Below are positions 35,797 through 44,487 of a stretch of DNA of 64,000 bases, in pieces (positions within the stretch are counted from its first letter, which is position 1; each line of letters opens with the position of its first letter). Source of the DNA: Niastella sp966211305 (GTDB taxonomy: Bacteria; Bacteroidota; Bacteroidia; Chitinophagales; Chitinophagaceae); NCBI GenBank assembly GCA_966211305.1, contig CBIHPC010000001.1:1-64000 (forward strand). The letters are read 5' to 3'. The translations under genes and the position numbers were made by a program. The notes beneath the pieces are model-generated. The model had not been told where the DNA came from. It made no database searches and saw only the letters and a program-made list of their open reading frames with translations.

Positions 35797-35858
35797 TTGA
35801 GGTAAGGTGAGCGCTCTGAAAAGCGCACTACCTTTCAACCACCTCTCTTCCACCTCTC

Positions 35859-35959
35859 ATCTTAGGGTCATCCTGGGGTCATCTTAGGGTTATCCTGGGG
35901 TTTTCTTAGGGTTTGAACCCTATGATGACCCTAAGTATACCTTAAGAAAACCCTAGGAA
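35859..35959. repeat. Array of 11-bp units: five direct, then four inverted
   Basis: Direct units begin at 35859, 35870, 35881, 35892 and 35903 with consensus ATCYTRGGGTY (e.g. ATCTTAGGGTC, ATCCTGGGGTC). After a TG spacer, inverted units begin at 35916, 35927, 35938 and 35949 (AACCCTATGAT, GACCCTAAGTA, TACCTTAAGAA, AACCCTAGGAA). The period of 11 bp is about one helical turn. The array ends 50 bp before the ATG of the next gene. Confidence 0.9.
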
Positions 35960-36009
35960 TAGAGGTTGTATATAGATTATTTACTATATTTATTGTATAA
36001 AACGATTGT

Positions 36010-36324
36010 ATGGCCATTAATAAAAGTGTTTTCTTCAAGTTGTCGGGACAACTGAACAAAGAAGTGGTTTTCAAGCAGTATGGTGATAAAACCGTAGTGA
36101 GTAAATATCCCGATATGAGCAAACGGGTGCTTACTCCAAAACAATTACGAACGCAGGAAATAATGGAGCGCGCAAATTATAAAGCCAAATTCATAATGGC
36201 AGATGAAGAATTGAGCCGGGCCGCCCAGGTTCGGTTGAATGTTACCCGAAATAAATTATATACTGCCCTGGTGAAAGAATATTTCAGCATGGCCAAACAA
36301 AATGAGGCTGAAGAAGAGATGTGA
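36010..36324 (+). CDS. Conserved small basic protein of unknown function
   Basis: 104 residues, Lys/Arg-rich, largely helical, with no signal or membrane segment. It reads MAINKSVFFKLSGQLNKEVV and then KVVSKYPDMS-like sequence followed by SKRVLTPKQLRTQEIMERAN. I recognise no named family, though the pattern resembles small uncharacterised Bacteroidota proteins. Its AT-rich promoter region lies directly after the 11-bp-unit array, making the array a candidate control element. Confidence 0.75.
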   Translation: MAINKSVFFKLSGQLNKEVVFKQYGDKTVVSKYPDMSKRVLTPKQLRTQEIMERANYKAKFIMADEELSRAAQVRLNVTRNKLYTALVKEYFSMAKQNEAEEEM

Positions 36325-36381
36325 TATTTCAAAATAAACCGCGCTTTCAACACATCGACAAACACGTTGGTGCATCGCCTT

Positions 36382-37047
36382 TTACCGCGCCCTCACTGTT
36401 TTTACCAACTGCTTATATTGCTCAGGCAGTTTCTCCTTTCTCTCAAAAATGGTATCGATGCGCGGTTTTGATATATCCAGCAGCGTGTAGTAATCGGCCG
36501 TATCAACAGTGGTGTCTTTGGGGTTATCGGCACTGTTATCATGCCCCTGGTGCTCCCATATGAGGGTTTGCAGCCGTTTGCTGCTATCCCTGAAGATCCA
36601 GGAGTTCAGTTCTGCGAAATCGCCTGCATCGCCCCAGCTTTCTCCCAGCTCAATATAATTGGTGAAGGTGTCCTTTTTAATATCGAAAAAGAACAATTTT
36701 ATGGAAGACGGCACATATTCAGATGGCGTTCTGGCAATAAGCCCCAACCGGTTGCTGTCGATAACGAATTTATAAATGCCGAATAATTGCGGCGGTTGGT
36801 TGAAATGCCGTTGCCGCATATCTTCAGGGAACAACATGGCGCCGGCGCTATCTATCTCTTTTCCGTTGAACGGACTATCCTCTCGCTTTGGCGACGCCAC
36901 ATCGAGCGTATCGATACCGATGTTATAGAAATAAGCAAACAGCCTGTTGTATTTGCTTTCTTTAATACCGGGTTTCGCGTTGATGGATTCCCGCTGGCCG
37001 CAACCGAAAGCAGCGCACAGGCATGTAAGGTAGAGCAGTTTTTTCAT
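36382..37047 (-). CDS. Hypothetical lipoprotein
   Basis: 221 residues with a lipoprotein signal (MKKLLYLTCLCAAFGC). The mature part has no recognised motif; it contains beta-prone, Asp/Thr-rich segments such as LFFFDIKKDTFTNYIELGES. Likely an envelope lipoprotein of unknown function. It is last in a run of minus-strand small genes (37063-37392, 37414-37896, 37972-38331) spaced 16-75 bp apart and possibly one transcript. Confidence 0.75.
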   Translation of the reverse strand: MKKLLYLTCLCAAFGCGQRESINAKPGIKESKYNRLFAYFYNIGIDTLDVASPKREDSPFNGKEIDSAGAMLFPEDMRQRHFNQPPQLFGIYKFVIDSNRLGLIARTPSEYVPSSIKLFFFDIKKDTFTNYIELGESWGDAGDFAELNSWIFRDSSKRLQTLIWEHQGHDNSADNPKDTTVDTADYYTLLDISKPRIDTIFERKEKLPEQYKQLVKTVRAR

Positions 37048-37062
37048 GATGATAACCGGGGC

Positions 37063-37392
37063 TTACATTATAATTAAGGTTACTAACAGGCCAAGGAGCA
37101 GTATGACACACAAGGCCAGCGACAGCCACTTCAGGATCTTATGGGTACGGCTCGAACCGTTTATGATGGTTCTGTAAACAACCACTACGGCCAGGATCAA
37201 CGACAATGCCGTAATGGGCGCGAAAACAAATAAATTGAATTCAAAAGGCTGAAGCTCCAGATTGAACGAATCTTTAAATACCCACTCGTAAACGAATTTC
37301 AGGTTAATGACGAATGCAACCAGCAAAAGCGCCATGCCGGTAAGCGCCAGGTCCCACACCTGTTTTTTGATCGTTACTTTGGATGTTGTCAT
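37063..37392 (-). CDS. Small three-helix membrane protein
   Basis: 109 residues with three hydrophobic segments (about 14-31, 48-70, 87-107) and short polar ends. No family recognised. It sits between two lipoprotein genes in the same orientation; a shared envelope role is possible but not shown. Confidence 0.7.
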   Translation of the reverse strand: MTTSKVTIKKQVWDLALTGMALLLVAFVINLKFVYEWVFKDSFNLELQPFEFNLFVFAPITALSLILAVVVVYRTIINGSSRTHKILKWLSLALCVILLLGLLVTLIIM

Positions 37393-37413
37393 AGGTAATT
37401 GGATAAATTGGTT

Positions 37414-37896
37414 TTAACAGCCGCCGGTGCCTTTTACTTTAAACGTTGCATCTGTTTTGTTGCCGGTAAGTTGTAACGTGCCCTTATAGGCAGCGCCCTC
37501 GTCATATTGTTTAACCATTTTCAGTTTCAGGGTTACTTTATAACCGCTGCCACGAAAAATATGTACGAAGTCCTTCCCGGTGATTGCCGTTAGCCCGGCG
37601 GTATCTCTTGTAAGGCGAATTTCCTTTCCTTTTATTTTAATGATGGTATTGTCGCCGTAATCGGTAGCAAAAATATATTTGTCTTTTGCTTTGCAGGTAT
37701 CGTAGGTGAGCAATTCGGCGCAGCCATCGATAAAGGCCGGCATGCGAAAAAGGTCTAGTTTAACATTGCTCTTTTTGGCCTGTTCATTTTTTTTGCCGGT
37801 TTTCTTAACGGAACCGGCTTTCTTTTTGGGGGCATCATCATTGGTGCAACAGGTTAACACCAGCAAAGCCAACAGGGCGGCAATTATTTTTTTCAT
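37414..37896 (-). CDS. Hypothetical lipoprotein with Lys-rich linker
   Basis: 160 residues from the ATG giving MKKIIAALLALLVLTCC, a lipobox. A Lys/Ala-rich linker (about 24-45) precedes a domain with CAELLTYDTCKAKDKYIFAT and a C-terminal cysteine (GTGGC). The longer frame upstream would put a hydrophilic stretch before the signal, so it was rejected. Function unknown. Confidence 0.75.
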   Translation of the reverse strand: MKKIIAALLALLVLTCCTNDDAPKKKAGSVKKTGKKNEQAKKSNVKLDLFRMPAFIDGCAELLTYDTCKAKDKYIFATDYGDNTIIKIKGKEIRLTRDTAGLTAITGKDFVHIFRGSGYKVTLKLKMVKQYDEGAAYKGTLQLTGNKTDATFKVKGTGGC

Positions 37897-37971
37897 ACAG
37901 AGGGTTATGATTATGCTTCCTGCCTTAAATTGTTTTATTTTGAACAATATACTGCACAATATAATACAAGC

Positions 37972-38331
37972 CTACCGCTCAACATCAAGTATCTTCTCTT
38001 CTTTTTGCATAACGCGAAGCGTTTGTCTGGTAAACGCGATCTCTTCTTTTGCAAATGGTTTTTCCCTTAACTGGGAAAGCCCCTTCTTTTTATCCGTTTC
38101 AAATTCGTTAATGTTAACAAACACCGAATCACCCTGTACGCGCGAAACTCTCAGCAGCGTATACTGGCTGTTCTCCGTTGCCATTTCATAAATGTCGCCG
38201 GGCTGTGGAAGTAATAGTAGTTGAGTAATCCTGCGGTTATTGTTTGTGACAATTTTGCGCCATACAAAAAATGAGGCGGCTACTAACAGCGTGCTAAAGA
38301 ACCATAGTTTGGGATCGATGCGAAAGGACAT
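37972..38331 (-). CDS. Hypothetical single-pass membrane protein
   Basis: 119 residues from the chosen ATG (MSFRIDPKLWFFSTLLVAAS); alternative in-frame ATGs at 38358 and 38391 would add up to 20 residues. One membrane segment (about 8-24), then a small beta-rich domain (PGDIYEMATENSQYTLLRVS then RVQGDSVFVNINEFE). Family not recognised. Confidence 0.65.
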   Translation of the reverse strand: MSFRIDPKLWFFSTLLVAASFFVWRKIVTNNNRRITQLLLLPQPGDIYEMATENSQYTLLRVSRVQGDSVFVNINEFETDKKKGLSQLREKPFAKEEIAFTRQTLRVMQKEEKILDVER

Positions 38332-38441
38332 ATAATGGTTTTTAAGGATATTAAACATAAACGCTTTACATGCATTTATAATTGCTGCCATCTAAATTAT
38401 ATAATTTATTACATATATGAAATGTTTATAGTGCCTGTTCA

Positions 38442-41333
38442 TCAATGATCGAGCATGGAAAGCCATTCCGCTTTTGTAATGGAAGTAAAGAAAGAGGCTT
38501 CCGATTTCAGCAGGTCGTTCGACAACGCTCTTTTTGTTGCCTGTAGCTTTATTATTTTTTCTTCCACCGTATCCGGACAAATCAACCGTACTGCCATAAC
38601 CGCCTTTTGCTGCCCGATACGATAGCTGCGGTCTATTGCCTGGTTCTCAACTGCAGGGTTCCACCAGGGATCAACCAGGTAAACATAATCGGCTTCGGTT
38701 AAATTTAAACCGGTGCCGCCGGCTTTCAGGCTTATCAGGAAAACCCGAACAGAAGCATTGTTTTGAAAATTATTTACTACAGACTCCCTGTCTTTTGTAC
38801 TGCCGGTGAGGAATTCACACGCGATGCCGCGGTCATCCAGTTCATTCTTTATTAATCCCAGCATGGAAACAAATTGCGAGAACACCAGTATTTTATGGTT
38901 TTGCGCTTTATTATCAATTTGCTCCAGCAGGGTTTCAATTTTGGCGGAACTGTCGCCATATAATTTTTCGTCCTGCAGCAAAAGCGGGGAGTTGCAGATC
39001 TGCCGTAACCTGGTTAAACTCCTTAATACATGTATGCTGTTCTTTGGAAGCTCTTCTTCAGTAATGCCGGCAATATAATCGCGAAATTCTTTTTCATAGG
39101 CCTCATACACCTTGCGCTGCGCTTCTTCCATGGGACAATACAATACCATTTCAGTTTTTTCGGGAAGCTCCCGCGCCACATCTCTTTTGGTTCTTCTTAA
39201 AATAAACGGCGCTACTTTCTTCTGCAACTGTACGGCATGCCTGCTGCTTTTGAATTTATCTATCGGTATTGAGAACAGATCTCTGAATGATTGTTTGTTG
39301 CCCAGCAAACCGGGGCAGGCAAACGATAACTGGGCATACAGATCAAACGTGTTGTTCTCAACCGGCGTTCCGGTAATGGCTATTTTATTACGCGATTGCA
39401 ACTGCCGCACGGCATAATAACGTTGCGAGTCGATGTTCTTGATGTTCTGCGACTCGTCGAGAAAAATATAATTGAACCTGTATTTGGTAAGAAAGGTAAT
39501 GTCTGACAGCAGCGTGCCGTAAGAGGTGAGGATTATTTCATACTTGTCGAATTCGGTGATGTCCTTTATTCTTCCGGCGCCATACAACGTGAGCAAGGTA
39601 ATGGAAGGGGCAAACTTTTTTACTTCATCCTGCCAGTTGAAAATAAGCGAAGTGGGAACTACCACGAGGTTGGTGTTCTGCTGTGCCTTCTTTCGTTGTG
39701 ATAAAATAAACGCAATGATCTGAAGTGTTTTACCGAGGCCCATATCGTCGGCCAGCACACCGCCGAAATTAAAATCATCGAGCAGGTTGAGCCAGGTAAG
39801 GCCCTGTTTCTGGTATTCGCGCAGGGACGCGTTCAGGTCTTCCGGAACGTCTGCTTCATTATACAGGTCAACCTGTTTTAGTTTTGATTCGAATGCGGCG
39901 ATCTCCTGTTTAACCGATTCATCCAACTCATCATCCCTGAAAAGGAGTTTTACTTCCTCGTAATTGAATTTCGGGATCTGTAAAACCTCATCAACAATTT
40001 CAGCAGCATTGAAGTATGCGGAAAACTTTTGTAACCATTCGTCGGGAAGAATGCCTAATGTGCCATCGTCGAGCTGCACGAATTTGTTCTTGTTCCTGAC
40101 AGATGTGTGAAGTTGCTTCAGCGACGCTTTCTTTTTTCCAAAACGAACATCGAGGCTGGTATTGAACCAGTCGAGCCCGCTGATAACCCTGATGGCTATT
40201 TTTGCTTTGTTACCATTCAATTTATTTCCCCTGAGCTGGTTAAAACCCAGCACGGTGATGCCTTCCGTTTGCCATTGCTCAAAGGCATCCAGGAACCAGC
40301 CCTCATCTAAAAACCGGCGTTTATGCAGGTAGAAATAGGGCAGATCGGTTTCGAGCTGTTCTTCAAAATCGGCGTGTTGTTGCAAAAGCAGGGCAATGAA
40401 ATTCACTTCTGCATCGCGGTCGCGCTCAACGGCAAACACTTCGCCTTCTCTATCCTGTGAATAGATCTGTCTTTTAGTGAGCACAGGAATTTCTACCTTC
40501 CCATATTTCAGCACGGGATTGATAAGCACGTAATTGTCGAGGTCGCTCAGGTAAATGAACCTTTCAAGCGAGTCGTTAAACCCCATTTGCGCCTTTTGTG
40601 ATTTGCTGCCCGGTTCATGAAAGGTGTAATCGACATAAACGCTGTCTTCCAGCTTTGATAATATATTTTGTTGAACGCCGGCATATTCCGACTCGTGCAG
40701 TTTTAAACCGGCAGGTTGCTGCCGGAAGAACCGCGCCATTTTCAGCAGGTGAAATTTGGAAAGCAGGTGAAGCGATCCGCCGCGTAGAATAAAGTAATCG
40801 TATTTGATCTCGATATCGCTGAATGCATAGGTTTTTTGTTCTATCCTTATTTTCGGTAAAATGTAATACCATTCATTTTCCCTTCTGATCGTAAGGGTAA
40901 TGTCGTTGACGGGCTCACCGATATTGATCTCTTTTAAGGAACCGGCCACCACATTTTCCGAGAACCCGGGTTCATGATAAAAGAACCGCAGCGCGAGGGG
41001 ATTGGTCATTACGGTTTTGAGGGCTTCGATATCGGCGGGCGATTTTGCTGCGGTAGGATTGTTCTGGAAACGGCTCAGGGCGGTAAGGAATTTGAGCTCT
41101 TCCAGTTGTTTTGCTTTCAGGGCGGCATCATAAGGGTTCACCAGTTTGAGCGGGTTCTTCAGTTTACCCGATTGCGTGGTAGCCGCCTGGTAAAGCTCCA
41201 GCGTAAGTTGTTTGTGGAACCGGTAGTTCTTCAACACAACAATATGGTCTTCCCTGTCGAGTGAAGGCGCCGGAGCCGCAACCTTGCGCTCATCCGTTAT
41301 CAGTTGCTCCTGCAGATCTTTTATATTACCCAT
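38442..41333 (-). CDS. SNF2-family DEAD/DEAH-box ATPase
   Basis: 963 residues. An Swi2/Snf2-type double-stranded DNA translocase. Motif I is LADDMGLGKTLQ, motif II is DESQNIKN (DESQ in place of DEAH), motif III ITGTPVENNTFDLYAQ, motif IV region LVFSQFVSMLG, motif V SLKAGGTGLNLTEADYV and motif VI DRSYRIGQ. The N-terminal 470 residues are an uncharacterised bacterial SNF2 extension. Function is probably nucleic-acid remodelling linked to transcription or repair; no restriction or defence partner is adjacent. Confidence 0.93.
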   Translation of the reverse strand: MGNIKDLQEQLITDERKVAAPAPSLDREDHIVVLKNYRFHKQLTLELYQAATTQSGKLKNPLKLVNPYDAALKAKQLEELKFLTALSRFQNNPTAAKSPADIEALKTVMTNPLALRFFYHEPGFSENVVAGSLKEINIGEPVNDITLTIRRENEWYYILPKIRIEQKTYAFSDIEIKYDYFILRGGSLHLLSKFHLLKMARFFRQQPAGLKLHESEYAGVQQNILSKLEDSVYVDYTFHEPGSKSQKAQMGFNDSLERFIYLSDLDNYVLINPVLKYGKVEIPVLTKRQIYSQDREGEVFAVERDRDAEVNFIALLLQQHADFEEQLETDLPYFYLHKRRFLDEGWFLDAFEQWQTEGITVLGFNQLRGNKLNGNKAKIAIRVISGLDWFNTSLDVRFGKKKASLKQLHTSVRNKNKFVQLDDGTLGILPDEWLQKFSAYFNAAEIVDEVLQIPKFNYEEVKLLFRDDELDESVKQEIAAFESKLKQVDLYNEADVPEDLNASLREYQKQGLTWLNLLDDFNFGGVLADDMGLGKTLQIIAFILSQRKKAQQNTNLVVVPTSLIFNWQDEVKKFAPSITLLTLYGAGRIKDITEFDKYEIILTSYGTLLSDITFLTKYRFNYIFLDESQNIKNIDSQRYYAVRQLQSRNKIAITGTPVENNTFDLYAQLSFACPGLLGNKQSFRDLFSIPIDKFKSSRHAVQLQKKVAPFILRRTKRDVARELPEKTEMVLYCPMEEAQRKVYEAYEKEFRDYIAGITEEELPKNSIHVLRSLTRLRQICNSPLLLQDEKLYGDSSAKIETLLEQIDNKAQNHKILVFSQFVSMLGLIKNELDDRGIACEFLTGSTKDRESVVNNFQNNASVRVFLISLKAGGTGLNLTEADYVYLVDPWWNPAVENQAIDRSYRIGQQKAVMAVRLICPDTVEEKIIKLQATKRALSNDLLKSEASFFTSITKAEWLSMLDH

Positions 41334-41398
41334 GAAAGACGGTCTGAATTTGATGGCAAACTACGTAAATTCACATTTTTAATCTGTATTACTTCTCT

Positions 41399-42289
41399 AT
41401 GTCATCTTTCCTCTACACCATGGCGTTGGCCGACAGTTACGGCATGAAATATGAGTTTGTGCAGCATGCAACAACAGCCGGGCCTTCCGACCTGGTGCAT
41501 GGCAGCCATCCTGAATTTACTGAATATATAAAGGGAAATTACTCAGACGATACGCAAATGTCGTTGGCGAATATGGAGCTGTTGCTTGCAAAGATGACCG
41601 CATCAGGGAAGTTTTACATCACTGTTGAAGATTTTGTGCGGGCCTGGCTGAGCACATTCAAAAGAGACCCGCACCCTGGTTACTCTAAACATATGTACAA
41701 GCTGTTGACGGATGCTGAAACTGCGGAAGATTTTATAACCCGGCTCGATGCCACGCGCGGCACTACCAGTGGGGCGGCAATGCGGGCCGGCGTTTTTGGT
41801 GTAATACCCGATATTGAGCAGGTGAAGCATCTGGCGTTGCTGCAGGCCCGTATAACGCATGATACGCCGGCGGGCACCACCTCTGCATTGGCGGTTGCGC
41901 TTTCTGTTCATTACCTTCATCATGGCGGCAGCAGGCAGGGACTTGAAAATTTTCTGGCCAAACAACTGGGGGCTCAGTGGCGGCAGAACGGATATGTTAA
42001 CGATATGTCGAACGGTATGTGTATCGTTGGTCAGGCTTTAAAGGCGTTGATGAATGCCGCAACTTTGTCGCAGGTGTTGCTGCATGTCGTAAACCAGGAT
42101 GAAAGATCTGACACAGACACCGTTTGCGCCATTGCGGGTATGATAGCATCGCGTTGTACCGATTGGGCGAACGACCTGCCTGTGGTTTTGGAAAACGGTC
42201 TGGAGAACGGGACTTACGGCGCAGATTACCTGAAAATGATCGACAGGTCGGTAGCTGCTTTTTTTTCGCGCAGGACGCTTTATAGTTAA
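41399..42289 (+). CDS. ADP-ribosylglycohydrolase family protein
   Basis: 296 residues. DraG/ARH-like hydrolases remove ADP-ribose from proteins or small molecules. Metal-binding motifs are visible: NYSDDTQMSLANMELL near 45-60, ARITHDTPAG near 155 and SDTDTVCAIAGMIASR near 235. LADSYGMKYEF is the N-terminal family signature. It starts divergently 65 bp from the SNF2 gene. Substrate unknown. Confidence 0.9.
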   Translation: MSSFLYTMALADSYGMKYEFVQHATTAGPSDLVHGSHPEFTEYIKGNYSDDTQMSLANMELLLAKMTASGKFYITVEDFVRAWLSTFKRDPHPGYSKHMYKLLTDAETAEDFITRLDATRGTTSGAAMRAGVFGVIPDIEQVKHLALLQARITHDTPAGTTSALAVALSVHYLHHGGSRQGLENFLAKQLGAQWRQNGYVNDMSNGMCIVGQALKALMNAATLSQVLLHVVNQDERSDTDTVCAIAGMIASRCTDWANDLPVVLENGLENGTYGADYLKMIDRSVAAFFSRRTLYS

Positions 42290-42451
42290 TCTTCAATTTT
42301 AGCAAATTTTTGTATCCGAAAGGAATATTTATATTGAGTGATGAGAAGAGTGTTCAAAAGGCATGTGATGCCTGTGATATGTGTAAAGGATTGTGCTTTA
42401 ACAAGCGCTAAGGTAATTATACGGCAGGGTTAAAGATAATGTATAACCTTT

Positions 42452-43171
42452 ATGAAGAACGCAAATAATCTGATACTGCTTTTTATAATGTCGACTGCAT
42501 TTAGTGCGTTCGGGCAGAAAGAAAAAACCTTAACGCCATCGATTGGCGCACCTATTAACTTTTCTAAAGAGCAACAGGTTTTATGGCAGGCGGCCATGGA
42601 TAAGGAAACAAAAATGGGGTATGAAAACCTGAGTTCCGCTGAAAAGATCTTAATCGATAGTATGGAAATGGGCGGAGGGCCATTTACAGAATTTGGTTGT
42701 AGCTGGTATTGTGGGGGGGAGATGTATAAAGTAAGTTCACGCTCCTGGTTAAAGGGGACCGGAAGTGTAAACTATAAACCGGAAAACATACACGATTTTA
42801 ATCTGTTCACAGCCTGGGTGCCTGATACGGTACATGGACCCATAGGGAAAAAAATAAATTTTTATTTTAAGCCATTGTCGCCGCGCGTAAATGAGATAAT
42901 AATCTACAATGGTTACATAAAGAATATTGAACTGTTCAAATCAAATGCGCGGGTAAAAAAAATCAAACTGTATTTTAATAATGTTTATTATGCCACACTG
43001 GAACTGGCAGATACTACAGCACAACAATCATTTAAAATACAACCAACCCGATCAAACGACAAAAGCAGGGATCTTGTACTAACCTTAGAGATCGCAGAAA
43101 TTTACAAAGGAGATAAGTATATCGATGTGGCAGTAAGCGAGATCAACTTTGGTGGTTTGGATGTGCATTGA
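42452..43171 (+). CDS. Secreted protein with NADase-type glycan-binding-like domain
   Basis: 239 residues with a signal peptide (LILLFIMSTAFSAFGQ). The C-terminal half resembles the NADase-type glycan-binding (discoidin-like) fold: NIHDFNLFTAWVPDTVHG, EIIIYNGYIKN, ARVKKIKLYFNNVYY, then VLTLEIAEIYKGDKYIDVAV and SEINFGG. In other bacteria this domain binds glycans next to toxin or enzyme domains; here it has only a short N-terminal part of unknown nature. Assignment is by remembered pattern and is moderate. Confidence 0.7.
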   Translation: MKNANNLILLFIMSTAFSAFGQKEKTLTPSIGAPINFSKEQQVLWQAAMDKETKMGYENLSSAEKILIDSMEMGGGPFTEFGCSWYCGGEMYKVSSRSWLKGTGSVNYKPENIHDFNLFTAWVPDTVHGPIGKKINFYFKPLSPRVNEIIIYNGYIKNIELFKSNARVKKIKLYFNNVYYATLELADTTAQQSFKIQPTRSNDKSRDLVLTLEIAEIYKGDKYIDVAVSEINFGGLDVH

Positions 43172-43203
43172 ATTACGGAGTGAATTCTAATCCAATTACA
43201 ATC

Positions 43204-43629
43204 ATGGCAGACAAAAAAATACATACCACAAACTATTTCGACACTTTCATTGAAGTTGCGGAAGATTCAAGATCTGATCACGGTACCAAACCTCCCTCCA
43301 AAGGCGACAAAAAGACCATTGCAGAAATGCAGTACGAGTTGATTGCGAAACACCCCTATAAGTTCACTTCCGATGATGTTTTATTTCAGGTATTTGCCGA
43401 CAGAAATGAGCTCACGAAAGCGGAGCACAAAAAAGCAAGGGAAGATTTTTTCTCAAAAGGACAGGCCTGTTTAAGAGCGTCGCCTTTGACGAAGACGTAT
43501 GGTTTTGGCGTGCATTGCGATGCCAATGGAAAGGTGGCGCTTTATGGAGTTGAAACTGCCGAGTACCAGCAGTTCCTCTCGAATACCAAGATCAAAAAGG
43601 TAAAGGCAATGCGCAGCTCTAAAAAATAG
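43204..43629 (+). CDS. DUF6157 family protein
   Basis: 141 residues from MADKKIHTTNYFDTFIEVAE, the typical start of this family. KGDKKTIAEMQYELI, HPYKFTSDDVLFQVFADRNE and FFSKGQACLRASPLTKTYGFG are well-conserved segments. Cytosolic and of unknown function. It begins 32 bp after the preceding stop. A longer frame from 43168 overlaps the upstream gene and adds atypical residues, so it was not used. Confidence 0.85.
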   Translation: MADKKIHTTNYFDTFIEVAEDSRSDHGTKPPSKGDKKTIAEMQYELIAKHPYKFTSDDVLFQVFADRNELTKAEHKKAREDFFSKGQACLRASPLTKTYGFGVHCDANGKVALYGVETAEYQQFLSNTKIKKVKAMRSSKK

Positions 43630-43700
43630 ATACAAAAACATTGCTTCTCCCGGCCAATCCCGGCCGGAACCGTAAAGCTTATATTATTTCATCTATGTTT

Positions 43701-44123
43701 TTAGCCGGCAACGGGTGTTTTCTCAAGCGGCGTAAGCACTTGTCCCAGTTGCTGGTACATGTTCAGGAAATCAAAGTGATTCCAGGCTTCTGCAATCTTT
43801 CCATCTTCGATCCTTACCATACACAGGCCTGAAAACTTTACCTGTTTCCCGGTTTCTGCATGTACTGCGGTAACCTCGGTATGGGCGCATTCCATATTGT
43901 CCTGGGAAATAACGTCCAGCACTTCTATATGAATATCATGAAACTGGTCCCTGAAGTTGTTATAAAAAGCTTTGAAGCCTTCAATGCCTTTGGGGCCATC
44001 GGCTGAATTTATTCCGTGAGCAAAACAATCGTGGTTGGCCAATTCGTCAATTGCCTGTTCGTGGTTATTGTTCCATACTTCCTGGAACCAGCGATGGCAG
44101 AGGGTTGTTGTTACGTCGCGCAT
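43701..44123 (-). CDS. SnoaL-like ester cyclase family protein
   Basis: 140 residues with the SnoaL/NTF2-like cone fold: HRWFQEVWNNNHEQAIDELA, GFKAFYNNFRDQFHDIHIEV, TGKQVKFSGLCMVRIEDGKI and EAWNHFDFLNMYQQLG. Members are small hydrolase- or isomerase-like proteins of broad, mostly unassigned function. It is convergent with the DUF6157 gene; a GC-rich CCGGCC / GGCCGG hairpin (about 43647-43664) lies between them. Confidence 0.88.
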   Translation of the reverse strand: MRDVTTTLCHRWFQEVWNNNHEQAIDELANHDCFAHGINSADGPKGIEGFKAFYNNFRDQFHDIHIEVLDVISQDNMECAHTEVTAVHAETGKQVKFSGLCMVRIEDGKIAEAWNHFDFLNMYQQLGQVLTPLEKTPVAG

Positions 44124-44287
44124 AAAAGTAGATTTTAAGATGAAAAACAGGAGAGCACGAACGGGGATAGAGATTGTATTAGGGGATACTATGTTACGAA
44201 AATTTAAGGAGAAAAGATCGGGTGTTTTTCACGTATTTGGAAGTGCGTGGTGAATGGCGCCGACAGCCCTTGTGATTTGGAACAAAA

Positions 44288-44313
44288 AAAGGCCCGCATT
44301 GCTGCAGACCTTT
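44288..44313 (-). terminator. Terminator downstream of tRNA-Ala
   Basis: On the minus strand AAAGGTCTGCA and TGCGGGCCTTT form an 11-bp stem (two G-U pairs) with a GCAA loop, then a T-run. It lies 9 nt after the tRNA 3' end. Confidence 0.85.
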
Positions 44314-44321
44314 GAAAGATG

Positions 44322-44395
44322 TGGAGGATATCGGGGTCGAACCGATGACCTCTAACATGCCATGCTAGCGCTCTAGCCAACTGAGCTAATCCCCC
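44322..44395 (-). tRNA. tRNA-Ala (anticodon GGC)
   Basis: 74 nt that fold as a cloverleaf: acceptor GGGGGAT/ATCCTCC with one G-U pair, D-stem GCTC/GAGC, anticodon stem CTAGC/GTTAG with loop ATGGCAT, and T-stem ATCGG/CCGAT with TTCGACC loop. The anticodon GGC decodes GCC and GCU. The CCA end is not encoded (the bases after A73 read CAT). A terminator follows directly. Confidence 0.95.
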
Positions 44396-44487
44396 ATCTA
44401 AGAACTTTTCAAAAATAAACAAGCCGTTTATTTTTGAGTTTGCAAATATAGACCTATCCCTGATTCCAACCAAATAAAAGCTGCACC

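Noticed and set aside
35859..35959. Possible CRISPR or telomere-like array
   Set aside because: There are no spacers and the units invert half-way. The GGGT content recalls telomere repeats, but the setting is internal to a chromosome segment.
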